DNA of 64,000 nucleotides from Nymphaea colorata (GCF_008831285.2 NW_022204507.1:1302001-1366000), one strand, 5' to 3'. Shown: positions 1-12,167, counted from the first letter of the stretch. Notes: generated by a model from the sequence alone, not told the origin. Numbers and translations are program-made.

Positions 1-2100
1 AGCATACTTGTGTGTTCGGATGTGCACGCAACTCAATCTCATATCGGGGCTTCGGGTCCACAGGCAGTGGAGAGAAGAAACTGCACTTTGGCCACCATCA
101 TTGTCATGGGATAGCGCTTGTTGATTCCTCAATCGATGCGATGCTGTGGATGAGATATCACTTTAAAAAATCTGGAATTGGATCTCGAATTGATGGACTA
201 GCATTTGCTTATCCATCGATAGGAAAAACTTTTCTCAGACATCTTAGACTTAATTTCTTCCTTAGGTGGGCATCTGATATACTTTTGATGATGTATGTGG
301 AGGGCTACATATCTATATGATCCAATATATTGCATGCCTAAGGTCTCATTTGTAGAGGTTAAAGGTGAAAACTGGAAGGACCGCACCTTCTTAGGCATGA
401 AGTAACATAAAGCACCCATCTAAATAGATCTGTTTTCTCTTCTTCATGGTTCGTAGTTGTTATGTGTTCTGTTTTCTCACTTTCTGTTTTTCAATCTTTT
501 TCATTGGAGGAAAGAGATCTAGGGAAATTGTGTATAGTCACTCATGCTCGGTTCGACTTCTGCTAAGCATCCCCCATTTTGTCTACCTATTTAGGGGTTG
601 TTCTTATTATGAAAACTGTATGAGTGTCCCTGCTGCCAAATGACTCCTTAACAATAGTGGAGCTGCATTGCGGATTTTGTAAGAAATTTCTCGTACCAGT
701 CATTGATACTTCTTTCTTTTTTAATTTTTTTTATATACCTTAAAGTTGAAAGTGAAACGAATACTACCTACCCCCACTCAGAAATTTGGCTTTGCCACTA
801 CCCCTTTAGGGTGCTATTTTTCTTCAGCTTGATCTCTAGCTTAAAACCATTTTGGTGATTTTTGGACTCTGCTTAGTTTGAAGGCGTGAAGCATAGACTC
901 TCCATCCAACATGCACAAACTCCACAAGTTAGTGATGTACTCCATATTTTGGTGATTGATTATAACTTTGCTTAGCTTATCTTGCAATCAATTTGAGGAG
1001 GTACCATGTTCTAAGTTTAAAATATATAGTTTTCTAGTACCTAACAAAAATTTTGTATAATAATGTAATTGCGCTGCATGAACTTCCGGCAGCCACTGCT
1101 TGTGAAATCAATAGGTTTTCTGCATTTGGAAACTGTCGAGGGAACCCCTTGTTCTATTCATGAGATATCAAATAGGTAATTAAACATACACATGACAATA
1201 ATTAATCCACTTTCCATGTCATAATTTATAGACACCAAGATCGGAACATTTTGCCAGGGGACTTACAGTGGCTGGTGACATTAGCGAGTGATGTAACAAG
1301 TTCTTGCGTCATGTACTGGGGATTGCATGCAACTTTTTGTGCTTTCTGCACCCTTCTCCACAATCCAAGCAATTTTAAGTAATAGCGTTTGAATATTCTT
1401 GTGTTGAAGAATTGCAATCACCATTTGATCAATAAGAGAGACATCTTAACGTATTCCTTAGGTAACCACAATAAGCATTGAACATGTTGTAAGAAGGGAA
1501 GTATTGAAGCGAAGTGTGGGTTGCTGTGCACCATTGCCCCACATCAGTATTGTTGCGACGATGCTGGACCTAGTTGCTGTCACATCATAGTCCCCACATC
1601 AGACCCAGGTTGGTGACTCACGTGCCCTTCAGCCAAAAAGTCTTGGCTCCACCACTAAAGAAGGGGTTGAGATCACAAGTTGGTGGGCTAGCGTGAAATT
1701 ATTCATGTCATGAGGAATCAATTTTTTGAAAGATCATAGTAATTTTGCTTTGCTGGCCCATCCTACATCCTTTGATGGGATATTCATATGATCCATCTAT
1801 TGTACAAGGTTGACTGGAAAATAAAGGAATGTCATCATACTTTAAACATGTTTAAGATTATTTAAAATGGGTGATTAACAATGGATTGGCGTGATCATTT
1901 CTGAATATTCAAGTGATTCAAAGATGAACCTCCACGGCTGGATGGTTATTTGTTTGTTTGGTGTCTATAAAAAACATCACGAAAGATGCATTTCCAATGA
2001 TCAATTGATTGACCATGGTTTTCAATTATGGAATCCAACTTTTATGGTAGTTTTGAACAATACAAAATAACCATCCGAGCACAGAAATAGCTGCCTAATT
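1..2100. other. No supported gene; AT-rich noncoding DNA
   Basis: Short frames of up to about 100 codons occur on both strands. None carries a recognisable domain, a biased composition or a partner exon. The stretch around 1560-1660 has the look of old transposon-derived plant DNA, but I cannot assign a family. Confidence 0.5.
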
Positions 2101-2103
2101 TCA

Positions 2104-2158
2104 ACACACACACACACTCACAGTCATATATATATATATAATATATATATATATATAT
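2104..2158. repeat. CA then TA microsatellite
   Basis: A CA dinucleotide run (about 2104-2119) is followed after a short spacer by a TA run (about 2125-2158). Pure simple-sequence DNA with no coding content. Confidence 0.95.
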
Positions 2159-2367
2159 CCCACTAGCATTGCTTTGTTTGATGCTTACATGGGAAGATGC
2201 CTAACCCAACAAATAACAAACATTATCTAAGTCTACAGATGACCTTGCTCAATTATATGTGTAACTAGTCATGATTCATTATTTATTTCTGACAATGAAA
2301 TAAGAACATTTTATTTAGGATTTACCATCATAGAGGCTGATTCTGTTGAATTTCAATGAACCTGCAA

Positions 2368-2467
2368 NNNNNNNNNNNNNNNNNNNNNNNNNNNNNNNNN
2401 NNNNNNNNNNNNNNNNNNNNNNNNNNNNNNNNNNNNNNNNNNNNNNNNNNNNNNNNNNNNNNNNNNN
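2368..2467. other. Assembly gap (100 N)
   Basis: Exactly 100 undetermined bases, a size often used for gaps of unknown length. Sequence on either side is ordinary AT-rich DNA, and true distances across this point are uncertain. Confidence 0.99.
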
Positions 2468-3570
2468 TCCAAGAATGCAACGTTTTGCAATTAATTGACT
2501 TCGAAAAATCAATAAAAATTAAAGGATGAAATATGAGATGTTTTAAATGAGAATAGTGCACTAGAAAATGATGAGTTACGGTAAATGTGGATCTGAGTGG
2601 GTTCAAATGATGAAGCAGTACTAAAAGGTAATACTAAGTGGGTAGGAATGGAGGAAATCAATTAAGTTTACAAAGTTGGTCTCAAAATTTTGAACTCTCT
2701 ATGTGTTGGTTACTTATTTTGTGGTTTATCATAGACATGTCATTTACTCGGACCATCTAATGTATGGAGTAGTTTGCAGTGCAATAATGTGTGAATTAAT
2801 TTAAGTTCTTCTTCCTAGACATTATATTAAAATATATTAAAACAATGCATATATAACAAGTCCCAATTAGTGCCCCCTTTGGGATCTGGTTGCAGTAACA
2901 GCTTGCTCAAGGTACGCCCTACCTTTATCATTTCGGAGCCTCCATTTGTTTCCCCATGTTTTACAGTGGAAGGGAGTAACGCCCAAAGTGCCTCCATTTC
3001 ATGTGAATTTTATTCTTAATGCAGCAAATAATTGCAAATATTCCTATTGTTATCCTTTGAAAAGCACATAATCTGTTACGTAAGAACTGTAAATCACTTA
3101 GCTAGTTTTAACTTAATATGTTGCCATAATATTAAAAGAGCATTATTTAAGTCTAGAACTCCCTGAAAGATATATAATTAATTTGGTTCTTAAAGGAACA
3201 ATAAAAGCTATATACTAATTTCTGAATAAAATATGGAAGCATCTATTCTTTGTTGTCAGAACGAAACAATTTGGCATGTTTAGCTTAGTTAATTGGTATC
3301 AGGATTGGAAATTAACACATAGGAGGGATAATTGAATTTCCACAGTAAATTATTCAAAATTAATTAATATTGAAGCTATTAAGTTTTTTACAAAAATATT
3401 TTGAAAATCATTAATAAAAGTGATGTGTGTCGGTTGCTAACAAGACTGAACAAAATCCCCAAAATGTGCCAATAATCTGTTTTGTGGATGCTCATGTATA
3501 GTGGACGTCCCAAACAGTGTACCAATGAACAAACAGAAAATAATTGAATTTATCTATTATTTTTCTTTGT
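2468..3570. other. Gene-free AT-rich stretch
   Basis: No frame with a recognisable protein, no RNA gene and no repeat that I could match elsewhere in the window. Confidence 0.45.
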
Positions 3571-3571
3571 T

Positions 3572-3622
3572 GGGGGGGGGGGGGGCTGCGAGAGAGAGGG
3601 GGGGAGAGAGAGAGGGGGGAGA
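3572..3622 (+). repeat. Poly-G tract plus GA-rich purine run
   Basis: A run of 14 G (3572-3585) is followed after a few bases by an uninterrupted purine stretch of GA and G blocks (about 3590-3622). The strand asymmetry is strong, so a G-quadruplex or triplex is possible on the plus strand. Confidence 0.9.
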
Positions 3623-3820
3623 TATCGTTGATTTTTTTACAAAAAACACAAATGAAATATTAGTTAGTTAAAAGCTTAGAAAATTGGTTTCTCTTAATAT
3701 CTGTTATCATATTTTTTTCAAAAAATTGGGAGGATCGTATGAAATTTTCTGCTCGATCGACCATCACGCATGTTGAAACAAATATAGACATGAAGCATAG
3801 CTGGTTTTCTGGGTTTTCAA

Positions 3821-3880
3821 ACTTGGTATATATTTTTCAAACATGGTATATATTTTTCAAACATGGTATATATTTTTCTG
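3821..3880 (+). repeat. Three tandem copies of a 20-bp unit
   Basis: The unit ACATGGTATATATTTTTCAA is repeated at 3821, 3841 and 3861. The first copy differs by one base and the last changes at its end. The array is recent or well preserved and lies within plain AT-rich DNA. Confidence 0.9.
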
Positions 3881-4126
3881 TTTGGCTCACAACCTGTCGT
3901 TAGGCATATTCTGATCTTGATTAATTTATATTTTCTATGTAACTTTTATCTACAAGTAGAAAAAAAAAACAACAAAAAATTCAGTTTCAAATTAGTTGAT
4001 ATCAACCGACATATAATTAACGAGTTAGATGCCCTGTATTTGCCAACTATTTCCCAAATTCCAATGATTTTCCAGTTTTCTCCTTTTTGTTCGTTTATAG
4101 CTCGATTTGGCTTCGGCAGACCAGGG

Positions 4127-4165
4127 CTCTCTCTCTCTCTCTCTCTCTCACTCTCTCTCTCTCCC
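4127..4165 (+). repeat. CT microsatellite
   Basis: A CT dinucleotide tract with one CA interruption. The long serine/leucine or arginine/glutamate frames across it are simple-sequence artefacts. Confidence 0.95.
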
Positions 4166-4889
4166 TGAGAACATTGCAATTTAAAAATGTGTAGGGTGGC
4201 TTCAATGTGAATGGTTTGCATATGCCAAAAGAAAATCAATGTATATTGTAGAGTTTATTCCACTATCAAACCTAAGGGCCGGCCTGGTAAAAAAAAGAAA
4301 AAAACGGGCAGGTCGGGCAGGCTGGGTATTATGGTCCGATTTAATTCAATATATACGTCATCAAACCTTATTTCTCTCTCTACTCACATATAGGCAGTAT
4401 GGATTCATATATTTTCAATTACAATGAATTAGGTGAAGATAATTTTCTTATCAGTTGTTTTCTTTAATAGGTTATAGTACTCATCTAAACAAAGTAATTA
4501 CCAAACAAGCAAGAACGAACATTTTAGAACCAAAATACAACATGACATTAACAACCTTTAACAATTGAAAGACCGTGATTCTGTGGTTGTTTATACAACT
4601 GGACTGAAAGAAAGGAGAGAATTAGCTAAAAAAAATGGCAACAACGATACTAAAAAAAATAAAGCATTAATTAGAAGGAAGCAATATACATTTCTATTTC
4701 ATTTGGAAGACTGTGACTGCACTGGCTTATTTTTCTTTCATGAATGACATCACCATGCCCAATACAATTATTGGTTGACATTTTGGGTAATTTGGTTCAA
4801 TAACCTTAGTGTTTTGTGCTCCATTCTTGCCCTTCTTTGATATTTAATTAATTGAAAGAAAAAGAATGGCTACCCTAACGATGAATGTC

Positions 4890-5812
4890 GTCATTTTGTG
4901 GTGAAGAATCGATGAAAAACTACTCATTTTAAAGGGAAGAAAAGAACCGTTCGACAGCCTTGAACAGGGATGGGGGAAAGGGTGTGAGGTTTCAACCTCT
5001 TATTGAATTACCAAAAGAGAAGAAAAGAAAAAGGAAAGCTTGTGTGAGAAGTTAAATGATGAAAATTTTACTTTGCTGGCCCCTCTTTGATGATGACTAA
5101 GCTTCTCCATAGATTTACCTCTGCCTCCATGGATACGTCCAAGAAGATGCTATCTTATTATCTTTTATGAAAAGCCGCTAATTGCTCGCGAGCAGTCAAA
5201 TTGGCACGCCCAAAGAATTCTTCTGCTAGGGAACAACAGAAAATGAAACTCAGGAGATGTACACATACATATGAACTGAGAAGATGTTTACTCTTTTTCC
5301 TCATCACTGTTTAGAAAAGCCATCGCTGCATCTACCATTGTGAATGCCTTTTGTTAGGATTTGCAAAACTGTTGGGTTGTAAGAACTTTTTTCTTTAATT
5401 TCCAAAAGTTCGTTCACTGAAGGGCAGTAATGCTTTGAATTTTGAACCAAACAAAACACTATGTAATTATTCCATAAATATAAATATGCATGAAACAGTC
5501 CTACACCTGCCTCTGCCTCTGCCCCTGCCTTCAGACCATAAGATGAAGAAACAACTAAAAGAAGCTGGCCGCCTCAGTAACGAGGCCTTAGAGGTGCAGG
5601 CAGCCACGGCTTCTTCCTTCCTTTGCCTCCAAGGTTCAGGACGAAGGGATTGACACATACTCATGACCGCCTACCTTTCACTTGGGCCATAATATATATA
5701 TAGGTATGAGAAACAGCATTGCGGGCATATGACATAATTTGCATGAAGCATACCTTCAAAGATGTGAGCTATATCACACTTGCCGCCCTTGTTTCTTTCC
5801 TTCTAATGATGT
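4890..5812 (+). repeat. Duplicated segment P, copy without copia A
   Basis: This stretch matches, with clear divergence, 54.8-55.39 kb followed by 58.52-58.78 kb on the same strand. Shared landmarks include the GAATGCCTT stretch near 5341 and 55140, the AGGCCTTAGAGGTGCAGGCA block near 5583 and 58565, and the TTTCTTTCCTT end. In the right-hand copy the alignment is interrupted exactly by copia element A, so this left copy is the empty-site version. A third, inverted partial copy flanks copia A at 16.02-16.24 kb. No gene is evident in it. The extent of the upstream match is uncertain. Confidence 0.7.
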
Positions 5813-5954
5813 AATAACAAAAACAGGAATAACAAGATCTAATGAAAAATGAGAACCGAAAAAGAGAAACAACTAAAGCTGACAAAGTAGGAGAAGAATG
5901 AACGCGAAGAGTGACCGAGCAATAAGAACGAAGAAGGATTTCGCATGTTCGAGT

Positions 5955-6978
5955 GAAGATGACGTAGATATAGAATCTGATGTGATGATGTATGCTGCCA
6001 ATTGACAGTGGAAATAACACGTCACAAATGGCTCTGTAACGTCATCTGAGATCTTCATCTCCCATATTTCTCGTCGCCATTTTCTATTTCCTTGTCGGCA
6101 TTTAATTCCTCAAGCTTCCAGAGACCCGTGGGGTTCATCGTCCTATTAGCCTTGCGTGGGGAGGCTGGTTATTAGAGATGTCAGTGAATCCGATTCAGAT
6201 CAAATATCCGATCAAGTTTCTTTAAATAAATCAGATACGAAAAGAAGAGAAGTTTGTATCCAAATAAAAAATCAGACAGAATTCGATATTAAAAATTGGC
6301 ATCCGATTAAATTTGGATACCAATCGGAAACAAAAAAAGATAATGGATATATAAACCCAAATTTACAGATCCGAATCTAAATAAAGTATTTTATTCTACG
6401 TTATTGTAAATTTATAAATCTGAACCCAAATTTGAATCCCCAATTTTAAATTAATATCATCCGATTCTGAAACCAATTCAAACTTGGTCGAGCACATGAC
6501 GAGGTTTAGGTTACATGCACGGTCGATAGCCTTTAAGTGATATTTTCTTCATAAGTCTTCTTGCTTTTATAGCTGCATTTTTTAATCACTACCCATGAGA
6601 TCAGGTTACATGCACGGTCGATAGCCTTTAAGAAAATGATAAGTGCCCCTCCTGGCCCACTGGCTCCCTAGCCCACTTTTGGGGTACTTGGCATCCGCAA
6701 GAGACTGCGCACCAGCGTAGGCATAATACCAGCTTTGAACATCCACCCATGTCATCGATACTAGACTAAACACATGAGAGGGAGAGAAAGAGTGCTTTTG
6801 TGATGGAAACAGGGATGGGGAGCATATGAAGAAGGGGTAGAGAGTTTATTTCCTCTCTTAGGTGTAAAGTGTGTCGCAGTCCTCCTCATGACCTTGTTGT
6901 TGGCAACTCCAGCAACATCAACGTCATCGTCGTCTTCTCAAGAGATTTACTGGAGAAAGTATGATTTAGCAATTTTCA
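5955..6978 (+). repeat. Dispersed repeat M, copy 1 (truncated)
   Basis: About 1 kb matching 39.13-40.18 kb over most of its length and 35.13-35.60 kb over its second half. Shared blocks include the CAAATGGCT...GTAACGTCATCTGAG stretch, the TTACATGCACGGTC block, the GCCCACTTTTGGGGTACTTGGC block and the GAAACAGGGATGGGGAGCA block. Within this copy the TTACATGCACGGTCGATAGC stretch is itself duplicated (6512 and 6605). The match stops near 6978 inside the word shared as ATGATTTAGCAATT. I do not recognise the family. The more complete copies carry a TATA box further on, so it may be LTR-derived. Confidence 0.7.
6171..6480 (+). mobile_element. hAT-like MITE remnant, 5' part
   Basis: It begins with a degraded AGAGATGTCAGTGAATCCGA, which corresponds to the TAGGGATGTCAAT terminal repeat of the complete MITE at 45807-46238. 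It continues with the same succession of ATCCGAT and GATACC words rich in alternating purine-pyrimidine. The right terminal repeat is missing. The same truncated form is present at the equivalent place in dispersed repeat M copy 3 (39348-39665), so the truncation predates the duplication. Confidence 0.6.
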
Positions 6979-7100
6979 TTTTTTTAGAATTACTTCAAGA
7001 TCTACATTTTTTCATATCTTGTCAATCTCTCATTTATTCATTTGTAAAACCTTTTATTAAATTTGATAGCCACCTATTGGCTTAATTACCAACCTTGCTT

Positions 7101-8460
7101 GACTTAGGTCGTGCATTCTTTTTCCCTCGCTTATATCTAGCCAAATAATTTTCTATCCTCAATACCCATAGGGTGTCTTTCTTCTCATTTTACTACTTCC
7201 ATAATTTCATTGGGTCATCAATTATTCGTTTACAAGCCCATTTTTTTTTAGAATTGCTTCCAAACTTACATTTTTCAAATATTGTCAATTACCTATTTAT
7301 TAATTTGTCTGACCTCCTATTCTTGAACATGATAGTCATCTATTGGCTCAATTACCAAACTTTGCTTGACTAAGGTCATGCATTCTTTTTCCATCATTTA
7401 CATTTAGCCAAATAATTTCCTAATGTCAACACCCATAGTATATCTGTCTCCCTATTTTATTACTTTTCTTGGGTAATCATTTATTCCAAATTTAATACCA
7501 ATCATTGTTTTACTCAACTATACTCTATTTTCAATCATCTAACATGTGATTTTAACTTATTGGATTTATATGAATCAAGCATTATGCATTTATTATACTC
7601 TACTTGAGGTCCAATCCTTTCAAAGCTAGGATTATTCACAAGTGATAAATTTCTCATAATGTTCTCTATTTTCCTATTGCGATATGAAAATCACTATTTA
7701 TTGATGATGTTTCTACAATAAATTTCTTTCATACAAGTTTTGTCCCAATCGCTTGTCAAAAATTCTTTGATATTCAAGCCCATATAAATGATATTACCTT
7801 TCACCTTCACATATCAATTTTTTTATATAATTTGGTCCATGCATTCATTTTATTGAGGCAACTTCCTTTGCCTCAATCTCAATCTGTGATCGACAGGTGC
7901 TTGACTTAGGTCATGCATTCCATTTTTCCCTCATTTATGTTTAGCCAAGTAATTTTCTAGCCTCAATACCTATAGAGTGTTTTTCTCCATATTTTACTAC
8001 TTCCATGATTTTATTGGGTCATCATTTATTCTAAGTTGATTACCAACCTTTGCTTTGCTCTTATATATTCTATTTTCAATCGTCAAACATCTAATTTTGA
8101 TTTATTCACCCTATTAAGTCAATATTTTCCTAAATCAAACCTCATATATTTATACTCTCCTTAAAATTTAATCATTTGAAAACTAAGGCTCTCCATTTTC
8201 CTACACTATCAATTTGATATCTTGCTATGAGAATCACCATCTAACAATCAATTTCTTATAACAAATTTCTTTCCTAAAGCTTTGTCTTAATTTCTTGTCA
8301 TTAAAGACAAAACATAAATTCTTTCATACCTAAGCTCATATCTTGCACACTCATTTTTTTGTTAGTAGAAAATATATCAATTTCCTTCCTATAATTTTGT
8401 CCACACCTTCTTTCCATTGGGGAATTTTATATTATTTTTGCTTCAATCCAGGTATCAACT
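7101..8460 (+). repeat. Diverged tandem repeat, unit about 535 bp
   Basis: The phrase CTTGACTTAGGTCATGCATTC starts near-identical blocks at about 7101, 7367 and 7901, each continuing into AGCCAAATAATTTTCTA and TTGGGTCATCA. The 7367 and 7901 units also share later parts, such as TCTATTTTCAATC, TTTTCCTA, ACAATAAATTTCTTTC and TTTGTCC. This supports a tandem unit of about 535 bp preceded by a partial unit of about 266 bp. It is very AT-rich with no coding potential. Confidence 0.7.
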
Positions 8461-9017
8461 TTCTATCTTATACCGAGTACATTCATGCATTACATTTTGA
8501 ATCAGATTGTATCCATTACCACTCATGACAATTGCTAATACTGGTACATTTTTTTATTATGAATATTTCAAGGCATTTCTACATTGTTTTTATGACATAT
8601 ATTTTTATTTCACAAATCACATCTTGTCTATAAAAATAAAGGGGGATTGTATCCCAATCAAATCAACTTAGTTGCTAAGCTAGATTTGATTAAGTGCAAC
8701 CCGGCCGCTAGGTTCAAAGCATTCTAAAGCTATCTCAATGTGGTCACCAGGAAGGAAACCTTATGAAACAAGCGCAACTTGGTCATTTGGCTAAGTGCTT
8801 TTCAAAGCAAGCACAACCCAAGCACTAGTTTGGGGAATTTTATTAAACAAGTTCAAAATCCTACCTTTGGTGAAAAGAAAAACTTCACCATAGGACACTC
8901 GAGGTGATAGAAGTCTTCTTATCACAACCAATGTTGGAGCAACCATAGTTTCATTCTTTGTTTCAAAAAAGGTGTTCGAGGTGATGAGGGTTCTTTCCCG
9001 GCATTGCCACTTTTTAT

Positions 9018-9325
9018 CGAGCAACCCATTCAGGAAATGGGTAAAACCTGAAATTATGGACAAAAGAGCAACTCACGCAGTTAAAGGGGCTAAACCTATA
9101 ATCCAAGCCAAAACAACTCACGCAGGTAAAGGGGTTAAACCTGCAATGCAAGCCAAAGCAACCCACATAGGTAAGGGAATAAACTTAAGATGCAAGTTAA
9201 GGCAACCCATTCAAGGGGGTTAAGCCTGAATTCGTTATCGGCAAACCTGCACAGACAAGGTGTTAAACCTGCAACGTAAGCTCAAACAATCCATTCAGAT
9301 AAAGGGTTAAAACCTGAAATGGAGT
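9018..9325 (+). repeat. 45-bp tandem repeat array
   Basis: The words CAACTCACGCAG / CAACCCACATAG / CAACCCATTCA recur at 9069, 9114, 9159 and 9203, a spacing of 44-45 bp. Degenerate units extend the array on both sides. Because 45 is a multiple of three, one frame reads as a 15-residue repeat (ATHAVKGAKPIIQAK, TTHAGKGVKPAMQAK and so on) from 9068 to about 9180, after which the pattern shifts frame. There is no evidence of translation; it is probably an LTR- or leader-internal tandem repeat. Confidence 0.8.
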
Positions 9326-9484
9326 CAGTCACCGATTTTTAACAAAACCTTTTTTTACACTTTTTAAATAAAAATATATGCTTATATTTTATGCTTCTTA
9401 CATAAACAACATTTACCTATTTATGCATTTTTTTCAATTTGATTTGATCTGATTTTGTTTTATTTTGTTTTTCTTTAAAGGGAG

Positions 9485-9705
9485 AAGTATGCACCGACGT
9501 GCACGAACGTGCTGCACGGCCGTGCAAATGTGCGCTATGCGTGAGCGAGCCATCATGCGTGAGCGCTCACACAAACAAGCACCATGTGCGATGTGCTTGG
9601 CAGCATGATGCGCACGACAGTGCATCTTGCGCTGCCGTGCAATGTGCACTACTGCGCACAATGCACTGCGCTCTAGGCCCTCGCCTAGTGCGCTGAGCCC
9701 TCCAT
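9485..9705 (+). other. GC-rich island of TGCGC/GTGCA words
   Basis: About 220 bp dense in GTGCA, TGCGC, CGTGC and GAGCGA words, in sharp contrast with the surrounding AT-rich DNA. It is rich in CpG for a methylated plant repeat. Open frames cross it on both strands, as expected from its composition, and none resembles a known protein. Confidence 0.75.
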
Positions 9706-9920
9706 TTTTATGAAAAAAACCACCCCTTGGGTGCCGGCTTTGGCATTTTTTGGGTGGGCAATAGCCCTGCCCACACCCCAAATGGGTGTTTGTAGGGTTA
9801 ATGGGCATTCCCACTTAGCCAAAGCCCATTTTTAGAAATCATTAAAAAATACTTGAAATTCACATGAAATTCTTGTTAAATTCAACAAAATTCAAATTCT
9901 GAATTTTAGCTCCAAAATAT

Positions 9921-9931
9921 TCTATAAATAC
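9921..9931 (+). promoter_or_regulatory. TATA-box candidate
   Basis: TCTATAAATAC lies about 25-35 bp upstream of a C/A-rich start-like region. Its position between the GC-rich block and a pyrimidine-rich leader fits an LTR U3/R boundary. No expression evidence is available from sequence alone. Confidence 0.45.
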
Positions 9932-11311
9932 CCCCACAAGCCTCCGTTTTAGGGGGAGCCAACCATGGAGGAACCTCTTGTGCTTCCTCACTTGAAAGTC
10001 TAATTTTTTTTAGCCCTCTTTTTCCACTTCACTCTTCTTCTCCAACCTTGGGGGCAAACTTCTCCAAATTCAAATTCTTCAAAGGAGCACAAAGAGATCT
10101 CTCGGGGGTTTATCGTCTTGGAGCTTCGTCTTCGGCGACTCCAAGATCATTCAAAAGGGAGGACTCATTTCTAATGGCATTCATATTAGAGGTATGTAAT
10201 AATTCTCTATTTTCATTTCCTTATTTTCTCCTGCCACCTCCCCATGGCCGTGCAAGAAAGCTCAAATGGTTTCCTCTTTGGAGTCAATAGCTACTCTTGA
10301 GTGTACCAGGAGTATGAGAAAGGTGAAATAAATTCCATTTCTTCATTTCTTTTCAAAAACATGCTTGTTGTGTGCCAGAAATGTTCATGCATGATGTCCT
10401 AATTTTTTTCTTAGTTAATGAGCAAATGAATGGAGGGAATGAGTGCTAGGGTTGGGATTTTATTCATTTTTATGTTGATTTTGAGGTTGGTATTTGTCCA
10501 ACCTGGGAAAGCCATTCACGAATATGCACATGTTAATAAGCATTTTCATGTCAATCTCACGTTTAGTTTCTATCTTAATCACCCGATTAGAACCCCAATG
10601 AGTGCTTCGTCATTTTCGATTTTGTGTGTACTTAATTTTTTTCCACACCCAATGGTGGGAGAAATCAATTTTCTTGTAATAGTTGTCCTATTCACAAGCT
10701 TTCATGTACATATCCATACATCTATATATAAATATATATGTATATATATAAATATGCATATGAATATGTATCTCTTTTTCTTTTAAATATGTGATTTTGT
10801 GACTTTCAAGATCTATTTCTCTCTCTCATTCTCTACATTTTTTTGGTGATCATGTCTTTTCCATTCTTTTGAACATTTTTCTTTTCGAGATCTTTTTATT
10901 GACCGACTTCACCAAGACCAAAACTCAAGTAATGACCCAATATTGGAATCATGCTTGATGGCCTACAATCCCATTTCGTTTTTAAAAACTTTTCTCTTTT
11001 TATCCAAAAAATATTTATTACAAAAATCTTAGATGTATGTCATGGTAGGAATGCTATTAGATGAATGTTAGGGTAGAAATACTTTACTCTTTTCTAACCA
11101 TATAGGATCAATGCATTTATGCATTCAATCTCACTTAATATCACTTACGATAACAAGCAGTACTCTAAAGAACTTAAGCAAGATAAGATAGAGCTCTAAA
11201 TAGGTAGTAACCGAATTAAGGAAAATCTCAAATCTACTTAAAGTAACACTAAAGTGACTTCAAAATGATTTCCTAAGCTTTTCAAATAATATTTATAACG
11301 ATTTTCCAATT

Positions 11312-11864
11312 CTAGTTTTTGCCAAAACATTTTACATTCTCAAGTAATTCTTCAAGCACTCTTTCAAAAGTTTGAAACCTCAAACTTTCAATATTTTTCT
11401 CAAACACTACACTGCATTTAGAATGAAAAAGATGTTTAAGGCAAAACGAAATGCATGAAGGATAAGCATAGCCCTTGGATTGATTACCCCTGGTAAAGGT
11501 GTCGGCAAATGTTGATCCTTGTACCGACGGGCGAGTCCCTTTTCCTCTCATTTGAAATAAAACCTCATTTTTCTGGAACACTTCAAAAACAAAAAAAGAA
11601 TTGTGGATGCAAACAAATACTCATTGATCCACATATGTCAGAATCGATTAAGTATAATAGAATGAAAATCCTAACTACTTTCCCAAATGGTGTTTGAGAT
11701 GCTTTTCCTACTAAACAATGTTTGCAGACAAGCATGTCAACATTTGTAAAGGATTCTAGTAATCTCTCCTGAGCTAGTCTAATCATTCTATTTTGTCCAA
11801 TATGCCCTAGCGAGCATGCTAGTACATGCATCCACATTAACATGTGTATTAAATCATTCATCAT
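11312..11864 (-). pseudogene. Copia C: GAG-pre-integrase/integrase N-terminus
   Basis: The minus-strand frame at 11583-11864 contains the pre-integrase signature LGHIGQNRMIRLA followed by LVCKHCLVGKASQTPF, the CX2C part of the HHCC zinc-binding region of Ty1/copia integrase. The catalytic core is absent: the next frame (11312-11581) reads GKGTRPSVQGSTFADTFTRG and onward and I cannot assign it. The same arrangement occurs on the plus strand at 62856-63408. The element is dead. Domain order is odd, because the RT N-terminus lies upstream of this integrase piece rather than downstream. Confidence 0.75.
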
Positions 11865-12167
11865 TTACATAACAACAATTTGAATAAGTATTTAAAACTA
11901 AAACAATTCATTAATATACTAAAACAAATGACTAAGTCTGCAGACAATACCTTGATAAAATTGCTATTAAAAGTATGTTTATAATCAAATGTCATAAAAA
12001 AGTGTGCCCTGATTCCTATTCCTTTTGGAGCTAAAACCAAAATTGTTTGGAGGCAGGTTAGGATGTACGAGACAAAAAGCTTGAGCCCAGTGTAGAGTGT
12101 GCCTGAGTGTTAGAGAAAGTATGTATTCACATAGTTTATCCCCACACACTACAAAAACCCTATAGCC

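Larger units (their letters stand above)
8640..10230 (+). mobile_element. Putative LTR-type retroelement block
   Basis: The stretch combines a 45-bp tandem array (9018-9325), a GC-rich segment (9485-9705) within AT-rich flanks and a TATA-like box CTATAAATACCCCC at about 9922. A pyrimidine-rich leader with small frames follows. This arrangement resembles LTRs and leaders of plant Ty3/gypsy elements, but I see no primer site, polypurine tract or gag-pol, and I could not fix TG/CA ends. A promoter-bearing repeat of another kind remains possible. Confidence 0.4.

Noticed and set aside
12-419. Overlapping open frames on both strands at the left edge (102 and 73 codons)
   Set aside because: I compared the minus frame with copia integrase C-termini and found no consistent motif order; the plus frame has no known domain. 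Both are probably chance frames.
3863-4239. 101-codon plus and 97-codon minus frames
   Set aside because: Their ends are Ser-Leu or Arg-Glu dipeptide runs produced by the CT microsatellite; the rest has no domain.
9434-9814. 126-codon minus-strand frame
   Set aside because: It lies over the GC-rich island, where stop codons are rare by composition on either strand. The protein is His/Ala/Arg-rich without a recognisable fold.
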